A stretch of 64,000 nucleotides of DNA from Streptomyces olivochromogenes. Its GTDB lineage: Bacteria; Actinomycetota; Actinomycetes; Streptomycetales; Streptomycetaceae. The notes beneath the pieces were generated by a model. The model saw nothing but the letters and a program-made list of their open reading frames with translations, was not told the DNA's origin and ran no database searches. The first letter of the stretch is position 1, and every line of letters starts with the position of its first letter. The DNA lies in the NCBI RefSeq assembly GCF_001514115.1, contig NZ_KQ948467.1:141768-205767 (forward strand), in the 5' to 3' direction. This document shows, in pieces, positions 15,777 to 25,176 of this stretch. The position numbers and the translations under genes are program-made.

Positions 15777-16595
15777 TTATCGGATCCGGCCTACGCCGCC
15801 GAACTCGACCCACTCCTGGGTGAGCTGACGGGGTGCGACCTCGCTGTCGGGCCGCCAGGTGGACACCTCCACCAGACCGGGCTCCAGGACGTCGAGGTCC
15901 TCGAACCACTGCGCCACGTCCTTTTCCTGGCGGACCCTGCCCCAATGCCCCTGGGTCGCCTGATCCATGAAGTCGGTGACGAACTCCCGGACCTTCGCGT
16001 CCTCGCTGACCAGCTGGCACATCACCATGAAGCTGCCGGGCACGAGCCGTTCGGCCACCCGGTGGGCCACGGCGAGCGGACCGTCGGTCTCTCCGTCCGG
16101 AATGCAGTGGAAGACCGAGTTGAACAGCACGGCCACCGGCTGCGAGAAGTCGAGCAGGCGCTGGGTGTCGGGGTGGGAGAAGATCTTCTCCGTGTCACGC
16201 AGATCGGCGTGGATGACCGTGGTGCGGTCATTCTGGTCCAACAGCGCCCGTCCGTGCACCAGCACCATCGGATCGTTGTCGACGTACACCACGCGCGACG
16301 AGGGATCGACGCGTTGCGAGACCTGGTGGACGTTCTCCTGGGTGGGCAGGCCGGACCCGTGGTCGAGGAACTGCCTGATGCCGTACTCGGCTGCGAGCGT
16401 CCCGACGACCCGCTGCAGGAAGCGCCGGTTGTTCAGCGCCAAGGCGCGCGTGCTGGGCACGACCTTGTCCAGCTCTGCGCACGCTGCCCGATCGGCTGCG
16501 TAGTTGTCCTTGCCGCCCAGATAGTGGTCGTACATACGAGCGGCCGTGGGTACGGTGGCGTCGATCTTCGTGGACAACTGCTTTCCAGCCTGCAT
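15777..16595 (-). CDS. SAM-dependent methyltransferase of the DUF574 family
   Basis: Predicted 272 aa. It begins with the family hallmark ATVPTAARMYDHYLGGKDNYAADRAA. A Rossmann SAM-binding core follows with FLDHGSGLPTQENVHQVSQ, then VVYVDNDPMVLVHGRALL, where D would bind the SAM ribose. The length is normal. The family is highly amplified in Streptomyces and usually of unknown substrate. It is convergent with the XRE gene; such methyltransferases are often encoded near XRE/DUF397 genes, as here. Confidence 0.93.
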   Translation of the reverse strand: MQAGKQLSTKIDATVPTAARMYDHYLGGKDNYAADRAACAELDKVVPSTRALALNNRRFLQRVVGTLAAEYGIRQFLDHGSGLPTQENVHQVSQRVDPSSRVVYVDNDPMVLVHGRALLDQNDRTTVIHADLRDTEKIFSHPDTQRLLDFSQPVAVLFNSVFHCIPDGETDGPLAVAHRVAERLVPGSFMVMCQLVSEDAKVREFVTDFMDQATQGHWGRVRQEKDVAQWFEDLDVLEPGLVEVSTWRPDSEVAPRQLTQEWVEFGGVGRIR

Positions 16596-16827
16596 CGTTC
16601 CCCCAGCTCCAAGCTGCTTCTAGTGGCTTGGCTTGACAGACAATACATCCTAGGCAATGGGCAATTGGGGATACCAGCCTGTTGACCGAGGATCTCCGGG
16701 ACAGCACCCGCGAGACCCTCTGGCCCGGCGCGTGTCCAGTCATCGCCGTGGCACCGTGCGGCCGCGCCGCCCGGTGAGGAAACATGGGACCGCAAGCGAT
16801 GAAAAACCGAGGTGGAGGTGCGGGTAC

Positions 16828-18468
16828 ATGCAGCACGAACGAGCGGGCACTCCGGCCGGTCCCGAGGACCTCGTCGACGTGGCCCGGCTGGTCACGGCGT
16901 ACTACGCGCTGCACCCCGACCCGGCGGAACCCGGCCAGCGCGTGGCCTTCGGTACGTCCGGCCACCGTGGGTCGTCACTGGCGACCGCGTTCAACGAGGA
17001 CCACATCGCCGCGACGAGTCAGGCCATCTGCGAGTACCGCGAGGGCCAGGGCATCGACGGTCCCCTCTTCCTGGGCGCCGACACCCACGCCCTGTCGGAG
17101 CCCGCGAAGGTCACCGCGCTGGAGGTGTTCGCGGCCAACGGAGTGTCGGTGCTCCTTGACAGCGCGGACGGCTACACGCCTACTCCGGCGGTCTCGCACG
17201 CCATTCTCACCCACAACCGCGGACGGTCCTCGGGTCTCGCGGACGGGGTCGTGGTCACCCCGTCCCACAACCCGCCCGCAGACGGTGGCTTCAAGTACAA
17301 CCCGCCGAACGGCGGCCCGGCCGGCTCCGAGGCGACGTCCTGGATCCAGGACCGGGCCAACGAACTCATCGAGGGCGGCCTGAAGGGCGTACGGCGCATC
17401 CCCTGCACGAGGGCGCTGGCCGCCCCCGGCACCGGCCGCTACGACTTCCTCGGCACCTACGTCGCCGACCTGCCGCACGTGCTGGACCTGGACGCGATCC
17501 GCACGGCCGGCGTGCACATCGGCGCGGACCCCCTGGGCGGGGCATCGGTCGCCTATTGGGGACGCATCGCCGAACAGCACGCGCTCGACCTGACGGTGGT
17601 CAACCCGCTCACCGACCCGACCTGGCGCTTCATGACGCTGGACTGGGACGGCAAGATCCGAATGGACTGTTCGTCGCCCTACGCCATGGCCTCGCTCATC
17701 GAGCAGCGCGACCGTTTCCGGATCGCCACGGGCAACGACGCCGACGCCGATCGCCACGGAATCGTCACACCGGACGCCGGGCTCATGAACCCCAACCACT
17801 ACCTCAGCGCCGCCATCTCCTACCTGTACTCCCACCGGGACCAGTGGCCCGCGGACACGGGGATCGGCAAGACGCTGGTGTCGTCCGGCATGATCGACAG
17901 GGTCGCTTCCGACCTGGGCCGTCAACTCGTCGAAGTGCCCGTGGGATTCAAGTGGTTCGTGGACGGGCTGGTCGACGGCTCGCTCGGGTTCGGCGGGGAG
18001 GAGTCGGCCGGCGCGTCCTTCCTGCGCCGCGACGGTTCGGTGTGGACCACCGACAAGGACGGCATCATCCTGGCCCTGCTCGCCTCCGAGATCACGGCGG
18101 TGACCGGGAAGACCCCCTCGGAGCACTACACCGCGCTGACCGCACGCTTCGGCGCCCCCGCGTACGAGCGCATCGACGCCCCGGCTTCCCGCGAGGAGAA
18201 GGCCCTCCTCGCGAAGCTCTCGCCCGCACAGGTCAGCACGGACACCCTCGCCGGAGAAGCGGTCACCGCGGTGCTCACCCATGCTCCGGGCAACGCCGCG
18301 CCCATCGGCGGCATCAAGGTGACCACCGCGAACGCCTGGTTCGCGGCCCGTCCCTCGGGCACCGAGGACGTGTACAAGATCTACGCCGAGTCGTTCCTCG
18401 GAGCCGATCACCTGCGCCAGGTGCAGGAGGAGGCCAAGGGCGTGGTCTCGGCGGCGTTGAGCGCGTGA
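16828..18468 (+). CDS. pgm: Phosphoglucomutase (alpha-D-glucose phosphate-specific)
   Basis: Predicted 546 aa, the same length as the E. coli enzyme. It interconverts glucose 1-phosphate and glucose 6-phosphate in the cytoplasm, linking glycogen, trehalose and cell-wall precursor synthesis to glycolysis. Motifs: FGTSGHRGSS substrate loop at the N-terminus, active-site phosphoserine in VVTPSHNPPADGGFKYN, metal-binding GNDADADRHG, sugar-binding GGEESAGASFLRRDG, and the phosphate-binding RPSGTEDVYKIYAESF near the end. ATG 16828 is preceded by GGTGGAGG. A strong terminator follows, so it is probably monocistronic. Confidence 0.97.
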   Translation: MQHERAGTPAGPEDLVDVARLVTAYYALHPDPAEPGQRVAFGTSGHRGSSLATAFNEDHIAATSQAICEYREGQGIDGPLFLGADTHALSEPAKVTALEVFAANGVSVLLDSADGYTPTPAVSHAILTHNRGRSSGLADGVVVTPSHNPPADGGFKYNPPNGGPAGSEATSWIQDRANELIEGGLKGVRRIPCTRALAAPGTGRYDFLGTYVADLPHVLDLDAIRTAGVHIGADPLGGASVAYWGRIAEQHALDLTVVNPLTDPTWRFMTLDWDGKIRMDCSSPYAMASLIEQRDRFRIATGNDADADRHGIVTPDAGLMNPNHYLSAAISYLYSHRDQWPADTGIGKTLVSSGMIDRVASDLGRQLVEVPVGFKWFVDGLVDGSLGFGGEESAGASFLRRDGSVWTTDKDGIILALLASEITAVTGKTPSEHYTALTARFGAPAYERIDAPASREEKALLAKLSPAQVSTDTLAGEAVTAVLTHAPGNAAPIGGIKVTTANAWFAARPSGTEDVYKIYAESFLGADHLRQVQEEAKGVVSAALSA

Positions 18469-18495
18469 CGCCACGCGTGTGACCCGAGCGGATCC

Positions 18496-18528
18496 GGACA
18501 AGGGCCGTTGGCGCAACGGCCCTTGTCC
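18496..18528 (+). terminator. Strong hairpin terminator after pgm
   Basis: Perfect 15-bp stem with arms GGACAAGGGCCGTTG (18496-18510) and CAACGGCCCTTGTCC (18514-18528) and a 3-base loop. It starts 27 bp after the pgm stop. It also lies downstream of the convergent monooxygenase gene and may serve both. Confidence 0.85.
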
Positions 18529-18563
18529 GCGACGGGATTTGTCCGCAAGGGACCTTCAGACCG

Positions 18564-19775
18564 TCAACCGGCGTCCCTGCCACCGTCACCCGCTGCTGCC
18601 ACCGAACTGCTGCCTTCGGCCACGGTCGAGAGGTCGACGTCCCACTCCAGGTGCTGGAGGAGGTCGCTGTCTCCGGGGCGGGGAGCGGGCGCTCTTTGAC
18701 CGGTGCGTGACGGTGTGTGGGAGCCACGGGAGATCTTGCCGCTGGTCGTGATGTTGTGCTCCACGCGCGGGCGGCGGAGGGCCTCGTAGAGGGAGAGCGC
18801 GGACTCGGTGTCGGGCGCGTCCCGCAGTGACTTCGCGAGGACGACGGCGTCCTCGAGCGCCATCGACGCTCCTTGCCCGGTCGCGGGGGAGGCCGCGTGG
18901 GCGGCGTCGCCAATGATCAGGGTCCGTCCGTGGTGCCACGGTGTGCCGGTCGGGATCTCGGTCGCGTTGGTGACCATGATGCGGTCGACGGTGGCCGCGA
19001 CCACGTCCGCGGCGGGTGTGGCGTCCGCGCGCAGCAACGGCAGGAGCAACCCACGCCAGTGGCCGGGCGTGCCGTGCGCGATGTCGTCGGCGGACAGCGG
19101 CTCACCGGCCACACGCGCGAACCAGTACGTCTCTCCGCCGGGCGACACCGCACAGCCGAAGGCGGCCGCGCCGCCTCTCACCATGGTGAGACGCCCGGTC
19201 TCCGCGACCAGGGGCGCCTCGTCGGCGTAGCCGTAGAAGACGCTCTCACCCGCGAAGCAGGGCTGTGTCCGAGGGGCGATCGACTCCCGGACGGTGGAGT
19301 TCAGCCCGTCGGCGCCGATCAGCAGGTCACCGGTCGCGCTGGAGCCGTCGGTGAAACGTGCGGTGACGCCGTCCCGACCGTTCTCGACGGAGGCGAGCCG
19401 GGTGCCGCGCCGGAGGCCGATGCCCCGGCGTGCGGCCTCCGCCTGCAGGGCGGCGTTGAACTCGCCACGGCGGAGGCATCGGTAAGCGAGAAGCGGGTCG
19501 TGGGCCTCTCCGAGCTCCATCTGTGCCACCTCGGTGCCCGCTGCGTCGAGGACGCTCATGGCACGCAGCGGGAAGCCGACCTCGGTGACCGCGGCGGAGG
19601 CGTCGATCTGGGCGAGGGCACGCATGCCGTTGCTCGCGAGTGTGAGGAAGGCACCGAGGTCCTCGGCCGATTCGGGGTGCGCCTCGTACACGGTCACGTC
19701 CAACCCTGCCTTGTGCAGGGCCAAGGCCGTCGCCGTACCGGCGATACCGCCTCCGATGACAATGATCTCCGTCAT
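18564..19775 (-). CDS. FAD-dependent monooxygenase (UbiH/salicylate-hydroxylase type)
   Basis: Predicted 403 aa from ATG 19775, which has GGGGG about seven bases upstream. The FAD-binding IVIGGGIAGTATALALHKAGLDVTVYE opens the protein, DLLIGADGLNSTVRE is the DG motif at about 160, and IIGDAAHAASPATGQGASMALEDA is the GD motif at about 290. This is a single-component flavin hydroxylase of the FAD_binding_3 family. It follows the TetR gene on the same strand by 140 bp and may be part of the same response as the divergent alcohol dehydrogenase. Substrate unknown; an aromatic or polyketide-like compound is usual. Confidence 0.93.
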   Translation of the reverse strand: MTEIIVIGGGIAGTATALALHKAGLDVTVYEAHPESAEDLGAFLTLASNGMRALAQIDASAAVTEVGFPLRAMSVLDAAGTEVAQMELGEAHDPLLAYRCLRRGEFNAALQAEAARRGIGLRRGTRLASVENGRDGVTARFTDGSSATGDLLIGADGLNSTVRESIAPRTQPCFAGESVFYGYADEAPLVAETGRLTMVRGGAAAFGCAVSPGGETYWFARVAGEPLSADDIAHGTPGHWRGLLLPLLRADATPAADVVAATVDRIMVTNATEIPTGTPWHHGRTLIIGDAAHAASPATGQGASMALEDAVVLAKSLRDAPDTESALSLYEALRRPRVEHNITTSGKISRGSHTPSRTGQRAPAPRPGDSDLLQHLEWDVDLSTVAEGSSSVAAAGDGGRDAG

Positions 19776-19915
19776 GTCGTATCCCCCGGCACCCGTAGGA
19801 CTCTCGCGCGATGTACCTGCGCAGTGCCCAACGCGCGGGCGACTGTGAGGGGTTCCCGACCCGTCCGCTCCTCCGTGCCCTTCAGTCGCTCGCGCATCTG
19901 CCGGATGCCGGAGTC

Positions 19916-20515
19916 CTAGCCCTCCTTGCGGTCGGCTGCCACGGCGCGGTGGACGCTCTCGCGGAGCAGGGAGCGACGCTGTTCGTGAACTTCGGGGGGC
20001 TCCTGGGCGGTTGCCGCGTAGACGTTGCTGACCGGTGACCAGGCCATGGACATGGCGATGACCATGGCCATCACGTCGAACGGGTCTCCCCGGTGCACCA
20101 ATCCGGCGGCCTGGGCTTCGGCGATGGCCCGCAACTTGCGGTCGTCGAGGCGGTCGGGGTCGTCCACCAGGTGCCCGGTCGGGCGGCGCTCCAGGCGCGC
20201 CCAGGTGGCCAGCCGGATCAGGTCGGGACGGCGGAGGTACTCGTCGTAGAGCCGTACGGCCCAGTCCGCGAGGTCGGTGGCGTCGATCGGGACGACATTC
20301 ACGATCCGCTCGAGCGAGCCGAAGAAGATGGCGTCGAAGAGCCCTTCCTTGTTGCCGAAGTAGGCATAGAGCTGTGCCTTGTTCGTGCGCGCGGCGGCCA
20401 CGATCCGCTCGATGCGCGCGCCGGCGATCCCGTGCTCGGCGAACTCCTGGGTCGCCACATCGAGGATGCGCTGGTACGTCGCCGCTCCGCGCGAGGTCAG
20501 GGGCCGGTCCGTCAT
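19916..20515 (-). CDS. TetR-family transcriptional regulator
   Basis: Predicted 199 aa. The N-terminal HTH is canonical: RILDVATQEFAEHGIAGARIERIVAAARTNKAQLYAYFGNKEGLFDAI (about 15-62), followed by an all-helical ligand-binding domain. It is divergent from the zinc alcohol dehydrogenase and upstream of the monooxygenase. Two dyads in the 96-bp divergent region are candidate operators, so it probably represses itself and both enzymes. Confidence 0.94.
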   Translation of the reverse strand: MTDRPLTSRGAATYQRILDVATQEFAEHGIAGARIERIVAAARTNKAQLYAYFGNKEGLFDAIFFGSLERIVNVVPIDATDLADWAVRLYDEYLRRPDLIRLATWARLERRPTGHLVDDPDRLDDRKLRAIAEAQAAGLVHRGDPFDVMAMVIAMSMAWSPVSNVYAATAQEPPEVHEQRRSLLRESVHRAVAADRKEG

Positions 20516-20527
20516 GCCCGTCAGGAT

Positions 20528-20598
20528 ACCAAACAGAACAGTTGGTTTGCCTGGAGCCGCCGACGCGCCTACGCTGCGATAGACCGAACAGTCTGTTT
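20528..20598. promoter_or_regulatory. Two dyads in the TetR/alcohol-dehydrogenase divergent region
   Basis: First dyad: ACCAA (20528-20532) and TTGGT (20542-20546) with a 9-bp spacer containing ACAGAACAG, placed just before the TetR start. Second: AACAG-T-CTGTT at 20587-20597, 15 bp before the dehydrogenase start. Both contain AACAG/CTGTT elements; the second overlaps the expected transcription start of the dehydrogenase. They are typical in size and position for TetR operators. Confidence 0.55.
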
Positions 20599-20611
20599 AA
20601 GGAGATGCGCG

Positions 20612-21658
20612 GTGCGGACAACAACTGGCTGGCAGGCGGACGGCCCGACGGCGAGGCTGCGACGGACGTCGCTGCAGCGGCGCGACCTGCGCCCGGACGA
20701 CCTCGCGATCCGAGTGGACTACTGCGGTGTCTGCCACACCGATCTGCACGCCGTCCGCAGCCACGACGGTGAAGGGGGCCGTCCCCTGGTGCCGGGGCAC
20801 GAGTTCACGGGCGTGGTGGCCGAAACGGGGCCCGCCGTCACCCGCTTCTCCGTCGGTGACCCTGTCGCGGTCGGCAACATCGTCGATTCCTGCGGGGAGT
20901 GCGCGATGTGCCGGGCCGGCCAGGAGAACTTCTGCCACGCCTTCCCGACCCTGACCTACGGCGGCGTCGACCGGCACGACGGATCGACCACCCTGGGGGG
21001 CTACTCCCGCGAGTACGTCGTCCGCGACCGGTTCGCCCACCCTCTTCCGGCCGGTCTGGATCCGGCCGCTGCCGCTCCTCTGCTCTGCGCCGGGATCACT
21101 GTCTGGGAACCGCTGCACACCTTGGGCGTGGGGCCGCACAGTCGCGTCGCCGTGGCGGGACTGGGTGGCCTGGGCCATCTCGCGGTCAAGATCGCCGTGG
21201 CGCTCGGGGCCGACACCTCGGTCATCACCCGCTCACCCGACAAGGCCGACGACGCGCGTCGTCTCGGCGCCCACGGTCTCATCGTCTCGACGGACCCGGA
21301 ACAGATGGCCGACGCCCGTGACCGGTTCGACGTCGTCATCGACACCATCTCCGCCCCGCACGACCTGGGCCCCTACCTGCGTCTGGTCGCCATGGACGGG
21401 ACGCTCAGCCACCTCGGGCACCTCGGACCCGTCACCGTGGAGACCATCGACCTCCTCGTGGGACGCAAGAGACTCAGCTCCGCAGGCAGCGGTGGCAGGC
21501 CCGCGACCACCGCCATGCTCGATTTCTGCGCCGAGCACGGCATCACCGCCGACATCGAGCTCCTCCCCTCGGCGCGCGTGAACGAGGCCCTCGAACGCCT
21601 CGACCGCAACGACGTCCGCTACCGCTTCGTCCTCGACATGTCCGACCTGGCGGCCTGA
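20612..21658 (+). CDS. Zinc-dependent alcohol/aldehyde reductase (cinnamyl-alcohol-dehydrogenase/YahK type)
   Basis: Predicted 348 aa from GTG 20612 with AAGGAG seven bases upstream. Catalytic zinc ligands are in DYCGVCHTDLH and GHEFTG; the structural-zinc loop is SCGECAMCRAGQENFC. The GYSREYVV and AAPLLCAGITVWEPL segments are typical of the CAD subgroup, and GLGGLGHLAVKIA is the NADP-binding fold. It reduces aldehydes to alcohols or the reverse with NADP(H). The divergent TetR gene and dyads suggest induction by a reactive small molecule. Confidence 0.95.
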   Translation: MRTTTGWQADGPTARLRRTSLQRRDLRPDDLAIRVDYCGVCHTDLHAVRSHDGEGGRPLVPGHEFTGVVAETGPAVTRFSVGDPVAVGNIVDSCGECAMCRAGQENFCHAFPTLTYGGVDRHDGSTTLGGYSREYVVRDRFAHPLPAGLDPAAAAPLLCAGITVWEPLHTLGVGPHSRVAVAGLGGLGHLAVKIAVALGADTSVITRSPDKADDARRLGAHGLIVSTDPEQMADARDRFDVVIDTISAPHDLGPYLRLVAMDGTLSHLGHLGPVTVETIDLLVGRKRLSSAGSGGRPATTAMLDFCAEHGITADIELLPSARVNEALERLDRNDVRYRFVLDMSDLAA

Positions 21659-21835
21659 AGGAGGTTCCGACCCGCCGTCCCGATCGTCCCTGACGGGCCG
21701 TGTCGTGCCGTCGGGGTGTGTAGTCGGGCGGTCGTGGGGGACCATGGAAGTCGACGCGCCTGTGGAGACGGGCAGGCCGCGCTCCAGGCCGGCGGATGGC
21801 CTCGCGTGCCGCCGGCCGCGGAAGGAGTGCCTGTG

Positions 21836-23929
21836 ATGAGCGAAGCCGAATGGCATCCGTCGGGCATCGACTGGGCTCGCCCCCGCCGGGACGGCGAGCC
21901 GTCGCAGCCGAGCGGGCTGATGGACCTTCTCGGCGTCGCGGCGACACTGCTGGACGCGGACGGACGGATCGTCCTGTGGAGTCCCCAGGCAGAGGAGCTG
22001 TACGGGTATACCGCGGAGGAGGCGCTCGGGCAGTACGCCGCAATGCTGCTCATCCGGGAGGAGGACTGGGACTGGGTGATCAAGAAGTTCGCCGAGGTCA
22101 TGGAGACCGGCCAGGGCTGGGGCGGCACGTTTCCCATCCGGTGCAAGGACGGGAGCACCCGGCTGGTGGAGCTGCGCAACACTCGGCTGCTGGACGACCG
22201 CGGCGACTTCTACGCCCTCGGGCTCGGCACCGACTCACCCACGCTTCGCGAGGTGGAGCGGGATGTCGCCCTGTCCACCCGGCTGATCTCCCAGTCCCCC
22301 TTCGGGCTCGCGATCCTCGACACGGACCTCAGGTACCTGGCCGTCAACCCCGCGCTGGAGCGGATGCACGGTCTCCCCGCGAAAGAGCATCTCGGCCGCC
22401 ACTACCGCGAGATCATGAGCCCCGACAAGTTCGAGGTGATCGAGGTCGCGATGAGGAGGGTCCTCGAGAGCGGGGTCCCTCTGCTCGACGAGTCCACCGT
22501 CGTCGGCTTCACCCCGGCCGACCCGGAACAGCGGCACGCGTGGTCGATCTCGGTGTACCGGCTGGAGGACACCCAGGGCCGTGTTCTCGGGGTGGCCGAA
22601 CTCGTGGTGGACGTCAGCGAGCGGTACCGGTCGGCCATGGAGGCCACCGAGACCCGGCGGCGCCTGGCCCTGATCGCCGATGGCTCCGCTCGTATCGGCA
22701 CCACCCTGGAGGTCGAGGAAACAGCCCGGGAGCTGGCCGAGGTGACCGTTCCCGAATTCGCCGACATGGTCGCCGTCGACGTGCTCGACTCCGTCCTCGA
22801 CGAGCACCGCTCCGCCTCCGACAACGGCCCCGCGCTCTTCCGCGCCCTCGCCGTGAAGGCCGCCTACCCCACGGAAGCCGTCCTGGCCGCCGATCCGCCG
22901 GGCAACATCACCACCTACGAGGCCGATCGGGTGGCCACCCGATGTGTGCGCACCGGCCGGCCCATCCTGATCGCACACGCCGATGGGAACGACCTGAGTC
23001 GCATCGCCCGCGACGACCGCGCCGCCACGTTGCTGGCCAGGGCCGGGGTGCACTCCTACATGGCCGTCCCGCTGACCGCACGCGGCGCCGTCCTGGGCTT
23101 CCTGGGGCTTTCCCGCGCCCGGGATCCACGGCCCTTCGACGAGGACGACCTCGCCATCGCCACCGAGCTCGCATTCCGCGCCGCGGTGTGCATCGACAAC
23201 GCCCGCACACATCAGAGCGTGCGCACCGCGGCCGAAACCCTCCAGCGCAGCCTGCTCCCCGACCACCCGTCCCGCCTTCCCGGCCTGCAGGTCTCTTCCC
23301 GCTATGTCCCGGCGCAGGCCGCCTACGAGATCGGCGGCGACTGGTACGACGTCCTCCCGCTCGACGGCGACAAGACAGCCCTCGTCGTGGGCGACGTCAT
23401 GGGCAGCGGCATCGACGCCGCCGCGGCCATGGGGCGCCTGCGCACCGCCACGGCCGCCTTCGCCAGCCTCGACCTGGAGCCGGCCCGGGTTCTCGAGCAG
23501 CTGGACTCGATCACATCCGGTCTGGAGCAGTACATCGCCACCTGTCTCTACGCGGCCTACGATCCCCACCGCGGCGAGTGCCGCATCGCCAACGCCGGCC
23601 ACCTGCCTCCTGTCCTCGTGCGCAGTGGTGAGCGCCCCCGGCTGCTCGACCTGCCCGCCGGTATCCCTCTCGGAGTCGGCGGTGTCCCGTTCGAAGCGAC
23701 CGCCGTCGAATTCGGCCTGGGCGACAAGCTGGTCCTGTACACCGACGGTCTGGTCGAGACCCGCCATGACTCCATCGACGAACGCCTCGCCGTCCTGGTC
23801 CACGCCCTGGAGGTGGCCGACTGCCCGTTGGAGGAGACGTGCGACCGCCTTCTCGAGGGGCTGCGACACCCGCGCGACCGCGACGACGTCGCTCTGCTGA
23901 TCGCCCGCGCGGTACGTCATTCCCAGTGA
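21836..23929 (+). CDS. PAS-PAS-GAF protein serine phosphatase (SpoIIE/RsbU family)
   Basis: Predicted 697 aa from ATG 21836; GTG 21833 just before it is an alternative, and GGAAGGAG lies upstream. First PAS about 25-130 (AATLLDADGRIVLWSPQAEELYGYTAEEALG), second PAS about 150-265 (FGLAILDTDLRYLAVNPALERMHG), GAF about 285-450, and PP2C-type SpoIIE domain about 465-695 with GGDWYDVLPL, VGDVMGSGIDAAAAM and YTDGLVETR, whose acidic residues bind two metal ions. It dephosphorylates anti-anti-sigma proteins in response to signals sensed by the PAS/GAF part. Encoded alone; no partner kinase or antagonist is adjacent. Confidence 0.94.
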   Translation: MSEAEWHPSGIDWARPRRDGEPSQPSGLMDLLGVAATLLDADGRIVLWSPQAEELYGYTAEEALGQYAAMLLIREEDWDWVIKKFAEVMETGQGWGGTFPIRCKDGSTRLVELRNTRLLDDRGDFYALGLGTDSPTLREVERDVALSTRLISQSPFGLAILDTDLRYLAVNPALERMHGLPAKEHLGRHYREIMSPDKFEVIEVAMRRVLESGVPLLDESTVVGFTPADPEQRHAWSISVYRLEDTQGRVLGVAELVVDVSERYRSAMEATETRRRLALIADGSARIGTTLEVEETARELAEVTVPEFADMVAVDVLDSVLDEHRSASDNGPALFRALAVKAAYPTEAVLAADPPGNITTYEADRVATRCVRTGRPILIAHADGNDLSRIARDDRAATLLARAGVHSYMAVPLTARGAVLGFLGLSRARDPRPFDEDDLAIATELAFRAAVCIDNARTHQSVRTAAETLQRSLLPDHPSRLPGLQVSSRYVPAQAAYEIGGDWYDVLPLDGDKTALVVGDVMGSGIDAAAAMGRLRTATAAFASLDLEPARVLEQLDSITSGLEQYIATCLYAAYDPHRGECRIANAGHLPPVLVRSGERPRLLDLPAGIPLGVGGVPFEATAVEFGLGDKLVLYTDGLVETRHDSIDERLAVLVHALEVADCPLEETCDRLLEGLRHPRDRDDVALLIARAVRHSQ

Positions 23930-23942
23930 CGAGGACGCGGGG

Positions 23943-25106
23943 TTACCTGCCCCAGATCCTCCGGTACGCCTCCCGATAGCCCGACGGGTCCCAGGTCGTG
24001 GCCCCGTGGCTGTTGTCGGCCGTGGTGATGTGGACGGGGGCCACATATCCGCTGGCGGGCCGACTCGAGAAGGCGCGGTTGAACTCGTCGACGATTTGCC
24101 AGCCCTGCAAGGACAGCGGCTCGGGGACGGTGGCGTCCTGGTACTGCTCGCTGTTGATGCGCTGGAAGGCGGAGGGGTCGCCGTCACCTGCGCCGATGTT
24201 GAAGGGCGGACCCGCGCCGTTCTTGCCGGCGGCACGGAAGGCGGGGGCGGCGTCGGCGAAGTACAGATCGTTGATGGCCACGGAGTGGGTCCACGTGCTC
24301 CCGAAGCGGGAGAGGAGCGAGGAGATCTCCCGGGGGATACGGCTGCTCGCGTCCGAGATCGGGATGTTCTCGTACGACAGGAGCCGCACGCCCGAGCAGG
24401 TGGAGAGGTCCCTCCTGATCAGCTCGGACTTGTTCCTCGCGAAGGGGATCGAGGCATCGGTGATGAGCACGACCCCGGCATGGCCGTCGGAGTGAGCGAT
24501 GATCCACTGGGCGCTGATTCCGGCCACGTCCTCGACCCGGGTGGTGACGTTGGTGAAGAGCCGAGGCCTTCGGCTGGGTCCGGGGGCGGCGACCGCGTGC
24601 CAGCCGATCAGCGGGATGCCTGCCTTGTCGGCCTGCGAGACCTGCCGCGACGTCGAGTTGGGGTCGAAGCCGCCGATGACGATGCCCGCGGGTCTGAGCG
24701 CCAAGGCCGAGCTCATCGCCGCCTGGATCCCTACAGGTGTGCCCCCGCCGTCGATCACCCTGACCTTCCAGCCGATGACCCGTGCGGCTTCCCGCACCCC
24801 GTTCGCGGCGCCCGCGACGCCGGGATTGGTCATGGTCTGGGCGACGTAGACGATGGTCTTTCCGGGGACCGCCGTGGGGCCGGCGGCCGGCCCGCTCCAG
24901 GGGACGTCGGTCCTTTCCGCCTGTCGGACGGCGGTCTCGGCGCGGTCCTGGATCGCGGGGCAGCCGCCGGGGCCCGTGGGGGAGTCTCCCGGGCCGTGCG
25001 AGGAGCCGCGTTCGCAGCCCGCGAGGACCGTTGCCGCGATGACCACTGTGGTGGCGACGGACCGCGCCCTCATGACGGCGGGAGTGGCCTTGCGGTTGCC
25101 GTGCAC
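23943..25106 (-). CDS. Sugar ABC transporter substrate-binding lipoprotein (ribose/xylose type)
   Basis: Predicted 387 aa from GTG 25106 (GAGGAG five bases upstream). A lipoprotein signal ends in VLAGC at about residue 31. The mature protein matches the periplasmic-binding-protein type 1 fold of RbsB/XylF (KTIVYVAQTMTNPGVAGAANGVREAARVIGWKVRVIDGGG; GIVIGGFDPNS). It captures a sugar or autoinducer-like ligand for the permease and ATPase encoded just upstream in the transcript. It is convergent with the phosphatase gene, only 13 bp apart. It is the last gene of a three-gene operon read leftwards. Confidence 0.92.
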   Translation of the reverse strand: MHGNRKATPAVMRARSVATTVVIAATVLAGCERGSSHGPGDSPTGPGGCPAIQDRAETAVRQAERTDVPWSGPAAGPTAVPGKTIVYVAQTMTNPGVAGAANGVREAARVIGWKVRVIDGGGTPVGIQAAMSSALALRPAGIVIGGFDPNSTSRQVSQADKAGIPLIGWHAVAAPGPSRRPRLFTNVTTRVEDVAGISAQWIIAHSDGHAGVVLITDASIPFARNKSELIRRDLSTCSGVRLLSYENIPISDASSRIPREISSLLSRFGSTWTHSVAINDLYFADAAPAFRAAGKNGAGPPFNIGAGDGDPSAFQRINSEQYQDATVPEPLSLQGWQIVDEFNRAFSSRPASGYVAPVHITTADNSHGATTWDPSGYREAYRRIWGR

Positions 25107-25176
25107 GGAGGCTCCTCGCGGAGGAAGGGGCGGGACGATGCGGCCGCGAACACACAGGTGGTGCCCGTGGCGCGGG

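Noticed and set aside
16626..16660. TTGACA-containing AT-rich stretch upstream of the methyltransferase and pgm genes
   Set aside because: No -10 box at proper spacing on the plus strand, and pgm starts about 190 bp away; kept out as unsupported.
18564..20624. A single open frame on the minus strand running through both the monooxygenase and the region upstream of it
   Set aside because: The part above 19775 overlaps the TetR gene in another frame and has no domain; the true start is the ATG at 19775 with a ribosome-binding sequence.
22235..24235. Very long open frame opposite the PAS-GAF phosphatase gene
   Set aside because: An antisense shadow produced by third-position GC bias; Gly/Arg/Asp-rich with no recognisable domain.
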